8,002 bases of DNA from an uncultured Schwartzia sp. (GCA_905373705.1 CAJPUA010000032.1:1-8002), one strand, 5' to 3'. Shown: positions 1 to 6,741, counted from the stretch's first letter. Notes: generated by a model from the letters alone, not told the origin. A program made the numbers and translations.

Positions 1-22
1 GGAAATGGCTTCCGGGTTTTTT
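1..22 (+). terminator. Possible right arm of an upstream terminator (cut by window edge)
   Basis: The window opens with a GC-containing stretch ending GGCTTCCGGG (8-16 region) followed immediately by a run of six T. This is the typical look of the 3' arm and U-tract of an intrinsic terminator whose 5' arm would lie before position 1. The left arm is not visible, so this is inference only. If correct, it separates murI from whatever lies upstream, and murI would need its own promoter, of which I see no good match in 20-57. Confidence 0.35.
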
Positions 23-69
23 GTTTGCATGAAAAGGTTGGAAATTCAAAAGGGATAAGGAGTGGGAGA

Positions 70-843
70 ATGGACAAGGAACAGCCGATAGGCGTATTGG
101 ATTCGGGGCTGGGGGGCGTGAGCGTTCTCCGTGCTCTGCGGGAGGTATTGCCTAAGGAAAATTATCTCTATTTTGGGGATTCCGCGAATGCTCCTTACGG
201 CGTAAAAACGGAAGAGGAGATTTTAAATCTTTCCTTGAAAGCGGCGGAGAAACTGATCGTGCAGGGCGTCAAAGCACTGGTCATCGCCTGTAATACGATC
301 ACCGGTGTGGCGGCGACGGCGCTGCGGGAAAAATATGGCAAACTGATTGTTGTGGGGACGGAGCCGGCGGTAAAGCCGGCCGTTGCCGCGAAGCCCCGGG
401 GAACAGTGATGGTGATGGCCACTACGGTAACGCTTGAGGGAGAGCGCTTTCAGGCTCTTTTGCGGCGTTGGCGGGGCGAGGCGACAATCATCGAGTGTCC
501 TTGTCCGGGGCTTATGGAGTTTGTAGAACAGGGCGAAATTTCTTCTCCGGCGCTGCGCGATTATCTGACGGAAAAAATCGAGAGCTGCGGGGGATGGGAT
601 GCGGACAGCGTCGTTTTAGGCTGTACGCATTACCCCTTCGTGCAGGAAATGATCCGAAAAATTATAGGGCCGCATGCCAGGTTTTTTGACGGGGCGTTGG
701 GCATCGCCCGGCAGACAGAACGGCGTTTGGCGGCAGAATATTTGCTCAGTGACAGGAAAGCGCCGGGAACGATTATCTGGCAGAACAGCTCGGCAGATGC
801 CCGGCTGATCGCTCTGGGCGAGAAATTATTAGCAATAAAATAA
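70..843 (+). CDS. murI: Glutamate racemase
   Basis: Cofactor-independent cytoplasmic enzyme interconverting L- and D-glutamate, supplying D-glutamate for the peptidoglycan stem peptide. The start at 70 is chosen because AAGGAG at 57-62 sits 7 bases upstream; an in-frame ATG at 25 has no ribosome site. The product is 257 residues, close to the usual 250-290. Visible hallmarks are the N-terminal IGVLDSGLGG motif (residues 7-16, containing the Asp-Ser pair), YFGDSANAPYG (34-44), the first catalytic cysteine in ACNT (Cys74), and the second in GCTHYP (Cys185 with His187). This two-cysteine layout is the established MurI arrangement. One mild variation is that the segment after Cys74 reads ITGVAA rather than the common small-residue ASA/ATA type. 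It stands alone: a strong promoter starts 28 bases after its stop and I see no terminator in between, so some read-through into the malic enzyme gene is possible. Confidence 0.95.
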   Translation: MDKEQPIGVLDSGLGGVSVLRALREVLPKENYLYFGDSANAPYGVKTEEEILNLSLKAAEKLIVQGVKALVIACNTITGVAATALREKYGKLIVVGTEPAVKPAVAAKPRGTVMVMATTVTLEGERFQALLRRWRGEATIIECPCPGLMEFVEQGEISSPALRDYLTEKIESCGGWDADSVVLGCTHYPFVQEMIRKIIGPHARFFDGALGIARQTERRLAAEYLLSDRKAPGTIIWQNSSADARLIALGEKLLAIK

Positions 844-870
844 TAAAAAATACGTTTTCGCGGTTTTCGT

Positions 871-899
871 TTGACACCCTTAGCGGTGGACGCTATACT
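871..899 (+). promoter_or_regulatory. Sigma-A type promoter for the malic enzyme gene
   Basis: A perfect -35 TTGACA at 871-876, a 17-base spacer, and TATACT (5 of 6 to TATAAT) at 894-899. The sequence just upstream (841-870) is T/A rich with two copies of GTTTTCG, which could act as an UP-like element. Predicted transcription start is near 906, giving an untranslated leader of about 80 bases before the ATG at 987. The leader is AT-rich, with only a weak GTTAC/GTAAC inverted pair (928-932 and 957-961); I see no riboswitch-like structure. Confidence 0.85.
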
Positions 900-986
900 A
901 TAAAAAATAAGCGAAATAAATTGCCGTGTTACGAATCTATATTGATATTGTATGATGTAACTTACCGAGTGAAAGGAGAGAATACC

Positions 987-2249
987 ATGGATTTAAATCA
1001 GGAATCATTACGCATCCATAAGGCGCATAATGGAAAGCTGGCGACAATCCCCAAGGCGAAGCTGGCCGACAGGCATGATTTAAGCGTCTTATATACGCCG
1101 GGGGTAGCTGCGCCTTGCTTGGAAATCAAAGGGAATAAGGATCTTTCCTTTGAATATACCTGCCGGGGAAATATGGTGGCAGTCGTAACGGACGGAACCC
1201 GTGTGCTGGGCTTGGGCAATATCGGGCCGGAAGCGGGAATGCCGGTTATGGAAGGGAAGGCGATCCTTTACAAGGTATTTGGCGATGTGGACGCGGTTCC
1301 TATTTGTCTGGATACGTCAGACAAGGAGAAATTTATCGAAACGGTACGTTATCTGCAGCCAAATTTTGCCGGTATAAATTTGGAAGATATCGAATCACCG
1401 AAATGCTATGACATCGAAGACGCTTTAATCGAGCAGATGGATATTCCGGTGTTTCATGACGATCAGCATGGCACGGCAATCGCTTGCGCCGCTGCCTTGT
1501 TGGGGGCGCTTCGGCTGGTTAAGAAAGACATTGCTTCCGTCCGCATTGTCGCCAATGGCGCCGGTGCGGCAGGAACAGCTATCGTTCGCCTGCTTCTCAG
1601 CCTGGGTGCTAAGAATATTATCATGATTAATTCCAAGGGCGCCATGTATGAAGGGATGGATATGTCCCGTGTTAACCGGGTGCAGGCGGAACTTCTGAAG
1701 AAAACGAATCAGGAAAAACGGCGCGGGACTCTTGCCGAAATAGCCAAGGGCGCGGATGTATTACTGGGAGTTTCTCGGGCGGGAGTTTTTACGCCGGAGA
1801 TTATCAGGAGTATGAATACGGACGCCATTGTTCTGGCGATGGCGAATCCTAACCCGGAAACGAGCTATGCCGCCGGGAAAGAGGCTGGCGCCCGCGTGGT
1901 CGGCACGGGGCGTTCTGACGCGCCGAATCAGGTCAATAACGTGCTGGTTTTCCCAGGTTTGTTCAGGGGCGCGATCGATGTCCGGGCGTATAAAATTAAT
2001 GAAGAAATGAAGAAGGCGGCGACATGGGCGATCGCTGAGCTGATCCCTGACAGTGAACTGCGTGAGGATTACGTCATTCCCGGCGCTTTTGATCCGAAGG
2101 TCGTTCCCGCAGTGGCGGCGGCGGTAGCGAAGGCCGCTATGGATTCGGGGGTGGCCCGGATCAAAGTTGACCCGCAGGAGGTTTATCGCCGGGCGGCGGA
2201 GCGCACGAAGCATTTTCGCGAGCAAATGGCGAAGCTGTTAAAAAAATAA
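987..2249 (+). CDS. Malic enzyme (oxaloacetate-decarboxylating malate dehydrogenase)
   Basis: Soluble enzyme converting malate to pyruvate and CO2 with reduction of NAD(P), linking C4 acids to pyruvate. The start at 987 follows AAAGGAGAG (974-982 region) at good spacing; an earlier in-frame ATG at 921 lacks a ribosome site. The product is 420 residues, the normal size for the short bacterial single-domain form without a phosphotransacetylase-like tail. Visible motifs: YTPGVAAP with the catalytic Tyr36, MEGKA with the general-base Lys91, the metal-binding Glu133-Asp134 in NLEDIESP, Asp159 in HDDQHGTA, a Rossmann GAGAAG loop at 191-196, MANPNPE, and GRSDAPNQVNN near the C-terminal side. The residue after the second Rossmann strand is Asn215 (INSKG) where NAD-preferring enzymes often carry an acidic residue, so cofactor preference is left open. 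It has its own promoter and terminator, so it appears monocistronic. Confidence 0.95.
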   Translation: MDLNQESLRIHKAHNGKLATIPKAKLADRHDLSVLYTPGVAAPCLEIKGNKDLSFEYTCRGNMVAVVTDGTRVLGLGNIGPEAGMPVMEGKAILYKVFGDVDAVPICLDTSDKEKFIETVRYLQPNFAGINLEDIESPKCYDIEDALIEQMDIPVFHDDQHGTAIACAAALLGALRLVKKDIASVRIVANGAGAAGTAIVRLLLSLGAKNIIMINSKGAMYEGMDMSRVNRVQAELLKKTNQEKRRGTLAEIAKGADVLLGVSRAGVFTPEIIRSMNTDAIVLAMANPNPETSYAAGKEAGARVVGTGRSDAPNQVNNVLVFPGLFRGAIDVRAYKINEEMKKAATWAIAELIPDSELREDYVIPGAFDPKVVPAVAAAVAKAAMDSGVARIKVDPQEVYRRAAERTKHFREQMAKLLKK

Positions 2250-2256
2250 AAGGTGT

Positions 2257-2275
2257 TTTCTGCGGCGTGCAGAAA
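2257..2275 (+). other. Small hairpin downstream of the malic enzyme gene
   Basis: TTTCTGC (2257-2263), loop GGCGT, and GCAGAAA (2269-2275) form a perfect 7-bp stem 8 bases after the stop codon. No T-run follows, so it is not a terminator by itself. It could stabilise the 3' end of the malic enzyme mRNA or assist the larger terminator immediately after it. TATAAT directly follows at 2276-2281. Confidence 0.55.
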
Positions 2276-2281
2276 TATAAT

Positions 2282-2358
2282 AACCGGCGAATGGCGCTGC
2301 CGTTTCCTATGAGCAAAATGTATCAGCTCATGGGAAACAAGTCCATCGCCGGTTTTTT
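2282..2358 (+). terminator. Long nested hairpin terminator
   Basis: An outer stem pairs AACCGGCGA (2282-2290) with TCGCCGGTT (2346-2354), then TGG (2292-2294) with CCA (2343-2345) across a bulged A2291. An inner stem of 13 bp pairs 2302-2314 (GTTTCCTATGAGC) with 2326-2338, with one G:U pair and an 11-base loop. Six T residues at 2353-2358 complete a rho-independent terminator. The hairpin is far longer (about 73 bases) than the compact terminator at 5338-5373. It ends malic enzyme transcription just before the next promoter. Confidence 0.85.
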
Positions 2359-2359
2359 G

Positions 2360-2368
2360 TGATATAAT
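2360..2368 (+). promoter_or_regulatory. Extended -10 promoter for the DUF3783-ABC importer operon
   Basis: TGATATAAT (2360-2368) matches the extended -10 consensus TGnTATAAT exactly. The expected -35 position (2340-2345) overlaps the terminator's right arm and does not resemble TTGACA, so recognition would depend on the extended element. Predicted start is near 2375, giving a leader of about 60 bases before the ATG at 2438. Because the -35 region is inside the upstream terminator, termination and initiation are packed back to back. Confidence 0.65.
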
Positions 2369-2369
2369 A

Positions 2370-2411
2370 ACACTTAGCGAGCGCGACCGAAGGGAGCGGG
2401 AGGTTAGTGTG
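2370..2411. repeat. GC-rich intergenic segment, possible dispersed repeat
   Basis: Between the -10 box and the DUF3783 start lies a GC-rich purine-heavy stretch (2378-2403) unlike the AT-rich leader elsewhere, bounded by ACACT (2370-2374) and AGTGT (2406-2410) in inverted orientation. It contains near-copies of GAGCG (2380-2384 shifted, 2394-2398). Segments of this flavour occur as dispersed intergenic repeats in some Firmicutes, but only a genome-wide copy count can show that. It also contains GGGAGG (2398-2403), a strong ribosome-site sequence. Confidence 0.3.
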
Positions 2412-2437
2412 AATTATACCTATGTATGGGGGTTGTT

Positions 2438-2857
2438 ATGGGAAAACGGGAGGAGAAGGTTTTATTATATCAGTTTCTCGATGAGGAACGCCTGCAGGCC
2501 GCGCGGAATGTTTTGCGAAGGCTGGGAATTGCCAGCGAGGCGCTGCCTGCCTCCTGCTGGGCGCAGAAGATTGGGTTCCTGCTCGGGTTGAAGGGCTATT
2601 CTGCCGCTTCGGAGCCGGAAGATAAGGAAGCCTTTATTTTTTCCCATGAAGTCATAATCCTGTACAATATTCAAAACCGGCGGCTCGATCAAGTTTTAGG
2701 AGCGCTTTCGACGGCGATTGGAAGAATGCGCTATAAGGCGGTTGTAACGCCCATGAATCGTTTATGGTCCTTACGCCGCCTGTGTGAGACAATGCAGAAA
2801 GAACACGCTTTTATAGCCGAGAAAATATCGGACACAGAGAAATTGAGGAGCGAATAG
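2438..2857 (+). CDS. DUF3783 domain-containing protein of unknown function
   Basis: A 139-residue, probably cytoplasmic protein with no signal peptide or membrane segment. The C-terminal half carries the features I associate with DUF3783: a short alpha/beta stretch (EVIILYNIQNRRLDQVL, about 71-87), then YKAVVTPMNRLW (99-110) and an EH pair (122-123) in a closing helix. No enzymatic motif is evident. The N-terminal 60 residues include a Cys40-Trp41 pair and a hydrophobic patch GFLLGL (46-51). The start at 2438 is preferred because GGGGG (2428-2432) lies 5 bases upstream; an in-frame ATG at 2426 would add four residues but has no ribosome site. It is the first gene after the 2360 promoter, and the lipoprotein start follows 32 bases after its stop with no terminator, so it is probably co-transcribed with the ABC importer. 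Its role there is unknown. Confidence 0.8.
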   Translation: MGKREEKVLLYQFLDEERLQAARNVLRRLGIASEALPASCWAQKIGFLLGLKGYSAASEPEDKEAFIFSHEVIILYNIQNRRLDQVLGALSTAIGRMRYKAVVTPMNRLWSLRRLCETMQKEHAFIAEKISDTEKLRSE

Positions 2858-2875
2858 GCAAGCTTAAGAGGATGC

Positions 2876-2882
2876 GAGGGGG
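2876..2882 (+). promoter_or_regulatory. Ribosome binding site favouring a TTG start
   Basis: GAGGGGG at 2876-2882 lies 7 bases before TTG at 2890. The competing ATG at 2872 has its purine-rich AAGAGG directly adjacent with no spacer, which is too close for normal initiation. This is the reason the lipoprotein start is placed at 2890. Confidence 0.5.
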
Positions 2883-2889
2883 CATAATC

Positions 2890-3846
2890 TTGCGAAAAAT
2901 AATTTGGTTCGCGCTAAATATTTTGCTGACGGGGATTCTGTTGGCAGGTTGCGGCGACGCTGCAAACCCAGCGGGGACGGCGGATAAGAAGGAAAATTCG
3001 ACGGTCGTCATCGGCCTGATGCCGGATACTGATTCATTACCGTTTATTATCGCCCGGGAAAAAGGCTTCTTTGCGGAAGAAGGGGTGGAGGTTCGCTTGC
3101 AGCCCTTTAAGAGCGCAATGGATCGGGACGCGGCGCTGCAAAGCGGAAATCTTGACGGCGCGGTGTCGGATCTTTTGGCGGCGGCCTTTGCTAAAGCCGG
3201 CGGTTTTAACGTGAAAGTCACCTCCAGGACGGACGGCAGCTACCGTCTGGTCACCGCGCCGGCAGAAGGGAACGCGGATCTTTTGGCGCTTCGCGGAAAA
3301 GAGATCGCCGTATCGAAAAATACGATCATCGAATACGTTACAGATCGGATTCTCAGTGCCAACCAGATTTTTGAGGACAGCGTGAAAAAAGTTGTTATTC
3401 CGCAGATTCCCACGCGTTTGGAATTATTGCAGCAGAGTAAGCTGGCGGCGGCGACCTTGCCGGAACCGATGGGAAGCATCGCGGTTCATAACGGCTGTCA
3501 TTATCTTGTCAGCTCTAATGAATTGGGGATCAACCCGGGAATTATGCTGTTTACGGAAAACGCGGTCAAGACCAAGAAGGATTCCCTGCGGGCCGTGTAT
3601 CGGGCGTATAATAAGGCGGTGCGCTATCTTCGGGAAACACCGCGGGCGGAATATATCGATCTGGCCGTGGAAAAAAGCGGTTTTCCTCCCGCCGCCAGAG
3701 AAGCGCTGGCACTTCCTGATTATCAGGAGGCTCGATTGCCGTCGGAAAAAGATGTGGCGGAGTGTATGGCCTGGTTGAAGGAGAAAGATTTAATCGGACA
3801 GCCGTACGCCTATCAGGAGCTTGTGACCGGGGACTGCCTGCCGTGA
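2890..3846 (+). CDS. ABC importer solute-binding lipoprotein, NMT1/SsuA/THI5-like
   Basis: Extracytoplasmic binding protein that captures the substrate and delivers it to the permease. From the TTG start it has 318 residues, usual for the family. The N-terminus is a classic lipoprotein signal: Arg-Lys, a hydrophobic stretch, then the lipobox LLAGC with lipidated Cys21, followed by a short flexible linker rich in Ala, Asn, Gly and Lys. The mature part opens with TVVIGLMPDTDSLPFIIAREKGFFAEEGVEV (about 38-68, broken by family-typical residues), the type II binding-protein pattern of the nitrate/sulfonate/taurine/thiamine-precursor group. The stretch around LDGAVSDLLAAAFAKAGGF (88-106) is also typical. 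The substrate cannot be inferred from sequence; no TPP riboswitch or sulfonate-metabolism gene is nearby. Its stop overlaps the ATPase start (GTGA). An ATG at 2872 would add six residues and give a less typical signal peptide. Confidence 0.9.
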   Translation: MRKIIWFALNILLTGILLAGCGDAANPAGTADKKENSTVVIGLMPDTDSLPFIIAREKGFFAEEGVEVRLQPFKSAMDRDAALQSGNLDGAVSDLLAAAFAKAGGFNVKVTSRTDGSYRLVTAPAEGNADLLALRGKEIAVSKNTIIEYVTDRILSANQIFEDSVKKVVIPQIPTRLELLQQSKLAAATLPEPMGSIAVHNGCHYLVSSNELGINPGIMLFTENAVKTKKDSLRAVYRAYNKAVRYLRETPRAEYIDLAVEKSGFPPAAREALALPDYQEARLPSEKDVAECMAWLKEKDLIGQPYAYQELVTGDCLP

Positions 3847-4598
3847 TCTCTCTGGAACGGGTGAACGCGGCGCTATCAACGGAGCAGGGGATTCTGCCGG
3901 TTTTGGACAACATTAATCTCCAGGTGCCGGACGGGGGTATCTGCGCTTTTATCGGACCTTCGGGCTGCGGCAAGTCAACCCTGATGAAAATTGTTGCGGG
4001 GATTCTGCAAAATTATAGAGGGCAGGTATTGTTTCGCGGGGAGCGGATCGACCCGAAAAAGCATACGATCGGTTTTATTCCCCAGAATTATGGTCTCCTC
4101 CCGTGGCGGCGCGTCAAAGAAAATATTTCGCTGGGCTGGAGAGTCAAAAAAAGGGGGATGCCCATAGAACAATCCAGCTGGCGAAAGCTTTTGTCCCAGC
4201 TAGGCATAGAGAGTCTGCTGGAGCGTTATCCGGGGGAAATATCAGGAGGGCAGCAGCAGCGGGTGGGATTGGCCCGCGCGTTTCTTATGCAGCCGGATAT
4301 TTTGCTGATGGACGAGCCGTTTTCGGCGCTGGACGCCATTACCCGGGAAGAGATGCAGGCGGTCTTTCTGGAATTGTGGCAGACTTACCATGTTACCACG
4401 CTGCTGGTGACGCATCAGGCAGAAGAAGCGGTGCTTCTGGGGCAGAAGATAGCGGTCCTGTCGGCTCGTCCCGCGCATGTCCTGAAGGCGTTGGATAATC
4501 CTTTGTTCGGGAATCCCGCGGCGCGCCGCGAGGAGAGCTTTATCAGGCTTGAAAATGAGCTGCGTCAGCTGCTAGGGAAAGCGAAGGAGCCGTTATGA
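3843..4598 (+). CDS. ABC importer ATP-binding protein (SsuB/TauB-like)
   Basis: Cytoplasmic ATPase energising the importer. All catalytic motifs are intact: Walker A GPSGCGKST (38-46, Lys44), Q-loop Gln81 in PQNYGLLPW, signature SGGQQ (134-138), Walker B ILLMDE (153-158), D-loop SALD (161-164) and switch His191 in VTHQ. The LLPW after the Q-loop is characteristic of the nitrate/sulfonate/taurine branch. The start is taken as GTG at 3843 because it overlaps the lipoprotein stop (GTGA), has GGGGA at 3829-3833 about 9 bases upstream, and begins directly with the usual beta-strand (ISLERVNAAL). The reading frame is open further upstream to an ATG at 3762, but that would overlap the binding-protein gene by 85 bases. 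The product is 251 residues, normal for the family. It is translationally coupled to both neighbours. Confidence 0.95.
   Translation: MISLERVNAALSTEQGILPVLDNINLQVPDGGICAFIGPSGCGKSTLMKIVAGILQNYRGQVLFRGERIDPKKHTIGFIPQNYGLLPWRRVKENISLGWRVKKRGMPIEQSSWRKLLSQLGIESLLERYPGEISGGQQQRVGLARAFLMQPDILLMDEPFSALDAITREEMQAVFLELWQTYHVTTLLVTHQAEEAVLLGQKIAVLSARPAHVLKALDNPLFGNPAARREESFIRLENELRQLLGKAKEPL
4584..4589 (+). promoter_or_regulatory. Ribosome binding site for the permease gene
   Basis: AAGGAG at 4584-4589 lies 5 bases before the ATG at 4595 and sits inside the end of the ATPase gene. Together with the ATGA stop/start overlap it supports coupled but independently efficient initiation of the permease. Confidence 0.8.
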
Positions 4599-5332
4599 GA
4601 AAAAACCTTACGGCGATATGTATCGATTTGCTGCTGGCTCTGCTGGTTTGGTGGGGAGTTTCTCTGTGGCTTTCGCTTCCGATTCTTCCGTCGCCTCTGG
4701 CGGTGGCGCGGAATCTGGGAGATGTTTTCTTCCGCTTGATTGCCGTCCACGTCGGATGGAGCCTGTGGAGAATTGTCGCCGGTCTCTTTCTGGCGGTTCT
4801 GGTCGGTTTTCCGCTGGGGATCGGCATGGGGTATTTTCCCCGTATGAATCGCTTTCTGGCGCCGCTCGTCTACCTGGCCTATCCCGTGCCGAAAATCGCG
4901 CTTTTGCCTATCGCTATGCTGCTGTTTGGGATCGGGGAAGTTTCTAAGATCCTGATCCTGTTTCTGATCATTGTATTTCAGGTTGTCGTGGCCTTGCGCG
5001 ACGCGGTGCGGACGATTCCGGAGGAAACGTTTTACCCGCTTTATTCGCTGGGAGCGCCTTTCTCCTTTGTCTTTCGTGAAATTCTTTGGCCGGCGACGCT
5101 TCCGAAATTTCTGACGGCGGTTCGGGTAGCGATGGCGACGGCGATCTCGGTGCTGTTTTTTACGGAAACCTTTGGCACGCAGTATGGGATGGGGTATTTT
5201 ATCATGGACGCCTGGCTGCGGGTGAATTATCTGGAAATGTACTCCGGCATCGTGACGCTGAGCTTTATGGGGCTGCTTTTGTTTGGCCTGCTTGACCTCG
5301 TGGAACGCTGCTTCTGCCGTTGGCAAAAGTGA
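4595..5332 (+). CDS. ABC importer permease (SsuC/TauC-like, BPD_transp_1)
   Basis: Inner-membrane permease of the importer, expected to act as a homodimer with two ATPase subunits because only one permease gene is present. It has 245 residues with about six hydrophobic segments (roughly 8-28, 54-78, 86-111, 116-137, 178-195 and 218-237). The family pattern YPVPKIALLPIAMLLFGIG (96-114) is visible. The EAA loop that docks on the ATPase is at about 144-177, with LGA (152-154), LP (169-170) and the closing TAVR. The start follows a perfect AAGGAG and overlaps the ATPase stop (ATGA). A downstream terminator 5 bases after the stop ends the operon. Length and motifs indicate an intact gene; substrate is unknown. 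Confidence 0.93.
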   Translation: MRKNLTAICIDLLLALLVWWGVSLWLSLPILPSPLAVARNLGDVFFRLIAVHVGWSLWRIVAGLFLAVLVGFPLGIGMGYFPRMNRFLAPLVYLAYPVPKIALLPIAMLLFGIGEVSKILILFLIIVFQVVVALRDAVRTIPEETFYPLYSLGAPFSFVFREILWPATLPKFLTAVRVAMATAISVLFFTETFGTQYGMGYFIMDAWLRVNYLEMYSGIVTLSFMGLLLFGLLDLVERCFCRWQK

Positions 5333-5337
5333 AATAA

Positions 5338-5373
5338 AAAAACTCTGCGCTTAGATTTTAACGCAGAGTTTTT
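5338..5373. terminator. Bidirectional rho-independent terminator between convergent genes
   Basis: AAAAACTCTGCG (5338-5349) pairs perfectly with CGCAGAGTTTTT (5362-5373), a 12-bp stem with a 12-base loop. A T-run closes it on the + strand, and the A-run at 5336-5342 gives seven T on the minus strand, so it can stop both the importer operon and the CNNM-type gene converging from the right. It lies just 3 bases beyond the latter's stop codon. Confidence 0.93.
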
Positions 5374-5376
5374 GTT

Positions 5377-6705
5377 TTATATAGCATCTGGCGGAGGCGA
5401 GGGGCGGGAGGGGTCGGAGGCTTTGGTCACCAGCACCTTGTCAATGCGGGCCCGATCCATGCGCAGAATCTTGAACGTAAAATCTTCCCATTGACACTCC
5501 TCGCCTACTTTTGGCAAATACCCCAGATAGGAAGTCAGAAAGCCGCCAAGCGTCTGGGAATGATCCTTGACCTCGTTCGGGAGCTCCTCAACGTCAAATT
5601 TTTGCTTAAAATCGTCAATATCGCAGAGACCGTCGACGTGCCACGACGAGTCGTCGCGGGCTGTGATAGGGGAGGGATCCTGCTCGGTATGGTTCGCGGA
5701 ATCGTCGATGATTTCCGCCATAATATCGGAAAGCGTGAGAAAGCCAATGACGCCTCCGTATTCGTCAAGCACCACCGCTTCGTGAATGCCGCTTTCCTGG
5801 AAGCGTTCCAGAACGCGAAACGTTTCCAGCGACCGGGGAATCAAAAGGGGCTTTTTTATGTAGGCCTGTATGTCCAGCGATTTTTTGGCGATAGCGGCAT
5901 TCAGCAGATCTTTTGTGTAAAGGACGCCGCAGAAATCGTCCAGATTATTCCGCCCTACCGGGAAAACCGTATCAGGGTATTTTTTTATCAGCTGTAAATT
6001 ATAGGACGGGCTGTCCTCCAGATCGAGCCAGCGCATTTGCGTGCGCGGGGTCATCAGGGAATAAGCCGTCTGGTCGCTCATGCGGAAAATGCGATCCACC
6101 ATGTTTTGCTCGGTCTTTTCAAACGTTCCTTCTTCCGTACCCTGCTCGATGAGTTCCTTGACTTCGTCCTCGGTGACGGCGTCGTCGACATGAGGGTTCA
6201 GACCGAAGAGCAAAAGAACGGCGTTAGCGGAAGAAGAAAGAAAAGAAACCAGCGGCCGCGAAAGTTTTTCCAGAAGGCGTAATACGTTGATATAGCGTAC
6301 TAAAATATGCTCGGGATTTTGCAGAGCGATTTTTAAGGGGATAAATTCCCCGAAAAGCAGATTCGCGTAAGTGGTAATGAGCAGGCAAAAAAACAGTGTC
6401 AGTCCATAAGCGTGGGGAAGAAATGCGAGATGTTTTTCGACCGTCGGGGCGATCCAGGAGCCGAGCGTCAGGCCAAGGAGAACACTGGCGGTCGTGATGC
6501 CGATCTGCACCATGGACAAAATGTTTTCCGGATTTTCCGCGAGGACCAGGGCTGCCACGGCACGGGAATCGCCGTCGTCAGCGAGACGTTCCAGACGACT
6601 TTTTCGGCTCTCCTTGATCGCCGTTTCAAAAAGAACGAAAAAACCGTCAATTCCGATACAGACAAGCATCAGAATGCATAATATCCCTATTTCCGTACTG
6701 TCCAC
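5377..6705 (-). CDS. CNNM/CorC-HlyC family membrane protein (DUF21 - CBS pair - CorC_HlyC)
   Basis: Integral membrane protein of the family often annotated as hemolysin-like, members of which move or sense divalent metal ions, Mg2+ in particular. It has 442 residues in the standard order. An N-terminal DUF21 membrane domain (about 5-190) has hydrophobic segments near 6-28, 62-86 and 100-120 and the conserved NPENIL and QIGIT stretches. A CBS pair follows (about 205-330, with MTPR and DEYGGVIGFLTLSDI), then a C-terminal CorC_HlyC domain (about 345-432) and a Pro/Ser-rich tail. The start is GTG at 6705; AAAGGAA (6722-6716) is about 11 bases upstream, a rather long spacing, and no better start exists. 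In the usually conserved GE..PK motif, this protein reads GEFIPLK (119-125): Leu124 stands where the Lys normally is. Whether transport is affected is unknown. It lies 49 bases downstream of the DUF4931 gene but has its own promoter. Confidence 0.9.
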   Translation of the reverse strand: MDSTEIGILCILMLVCIGIDGFFVLFETAIKESRKSRLERLADDGDSRAVAALVLAENPENILSMVQIGITTASVLLGLTLGSWIAPTVEKHLAFLPHAYGLTLFFCLLITTYANLLFGEFIPLKIALQNPEHILVRYINVLRLLEKLSRPLVSFLSSSANAVLLLFGLNPHVDDAVTEDEVKELIEQGTEEGTFEKTEQNMVDRIFRMSDQTAYSLMTPRTQMRWLDLEDSPSYNLQLIKKYPDTVFPVGRNNLDDFCGVLYTKDLLNAAIAKKSLDIQAYIKKPLLIPRSLETFRVLERFQESGIHEAVVLDEYGGVIGFLTLSDIMAEIIDDSANHTEQDPSPITARDDSSWHVDGLCDIDDFKQKFDVEELPNEVKDHSQTLGGFLTSYLGYLPKVGEECQWEDFTFKILRMDRARIDKVLVTKASDPSRPSPPPDAI

Positions 6706-6741
6706 AATTACACCGTTCCTTTTGTTATAAATTGTAATTTC

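Noticed and set aside
945..956. Second promoter with TATGAT at 951-956 ahead of the malic enzyme gene
   Set aside because: No acceptable -35 at 16-18 bases and the TG is misplaced for an extended -10; the promoter at 871-899 is far better.
1761..2225. Minus-strand open frame of 154 codons opposite the malic enzyme gene
   Set aside because: Antisense shadow of a clearly coding gene; Arg-rich and without recognisable motifs.
2369..2437. Riboswitch (TPP or similar) ahead of the importer operon
   Set aside because: The leader is only about 60 bases and shows no TPP, SAM or other riboswitch core motif.
4565..5326. Minus-strand open frame of 253 codons opposite the permease gene
   Set aside because: Composition is extremely rich in Arg, Lys, Gln and His with no domain pattern, as expected for the antisense of a hydrophobic membrane-protein gene; no ribosome site was evident.
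5491..5997. Plus-strand open frame of 168 codons opposite the CNNM-type gene
   Set aside because: The opposite strand encodes an intact, motif-bearing protein across the whole stretch, and this frame lacks any family pattern.
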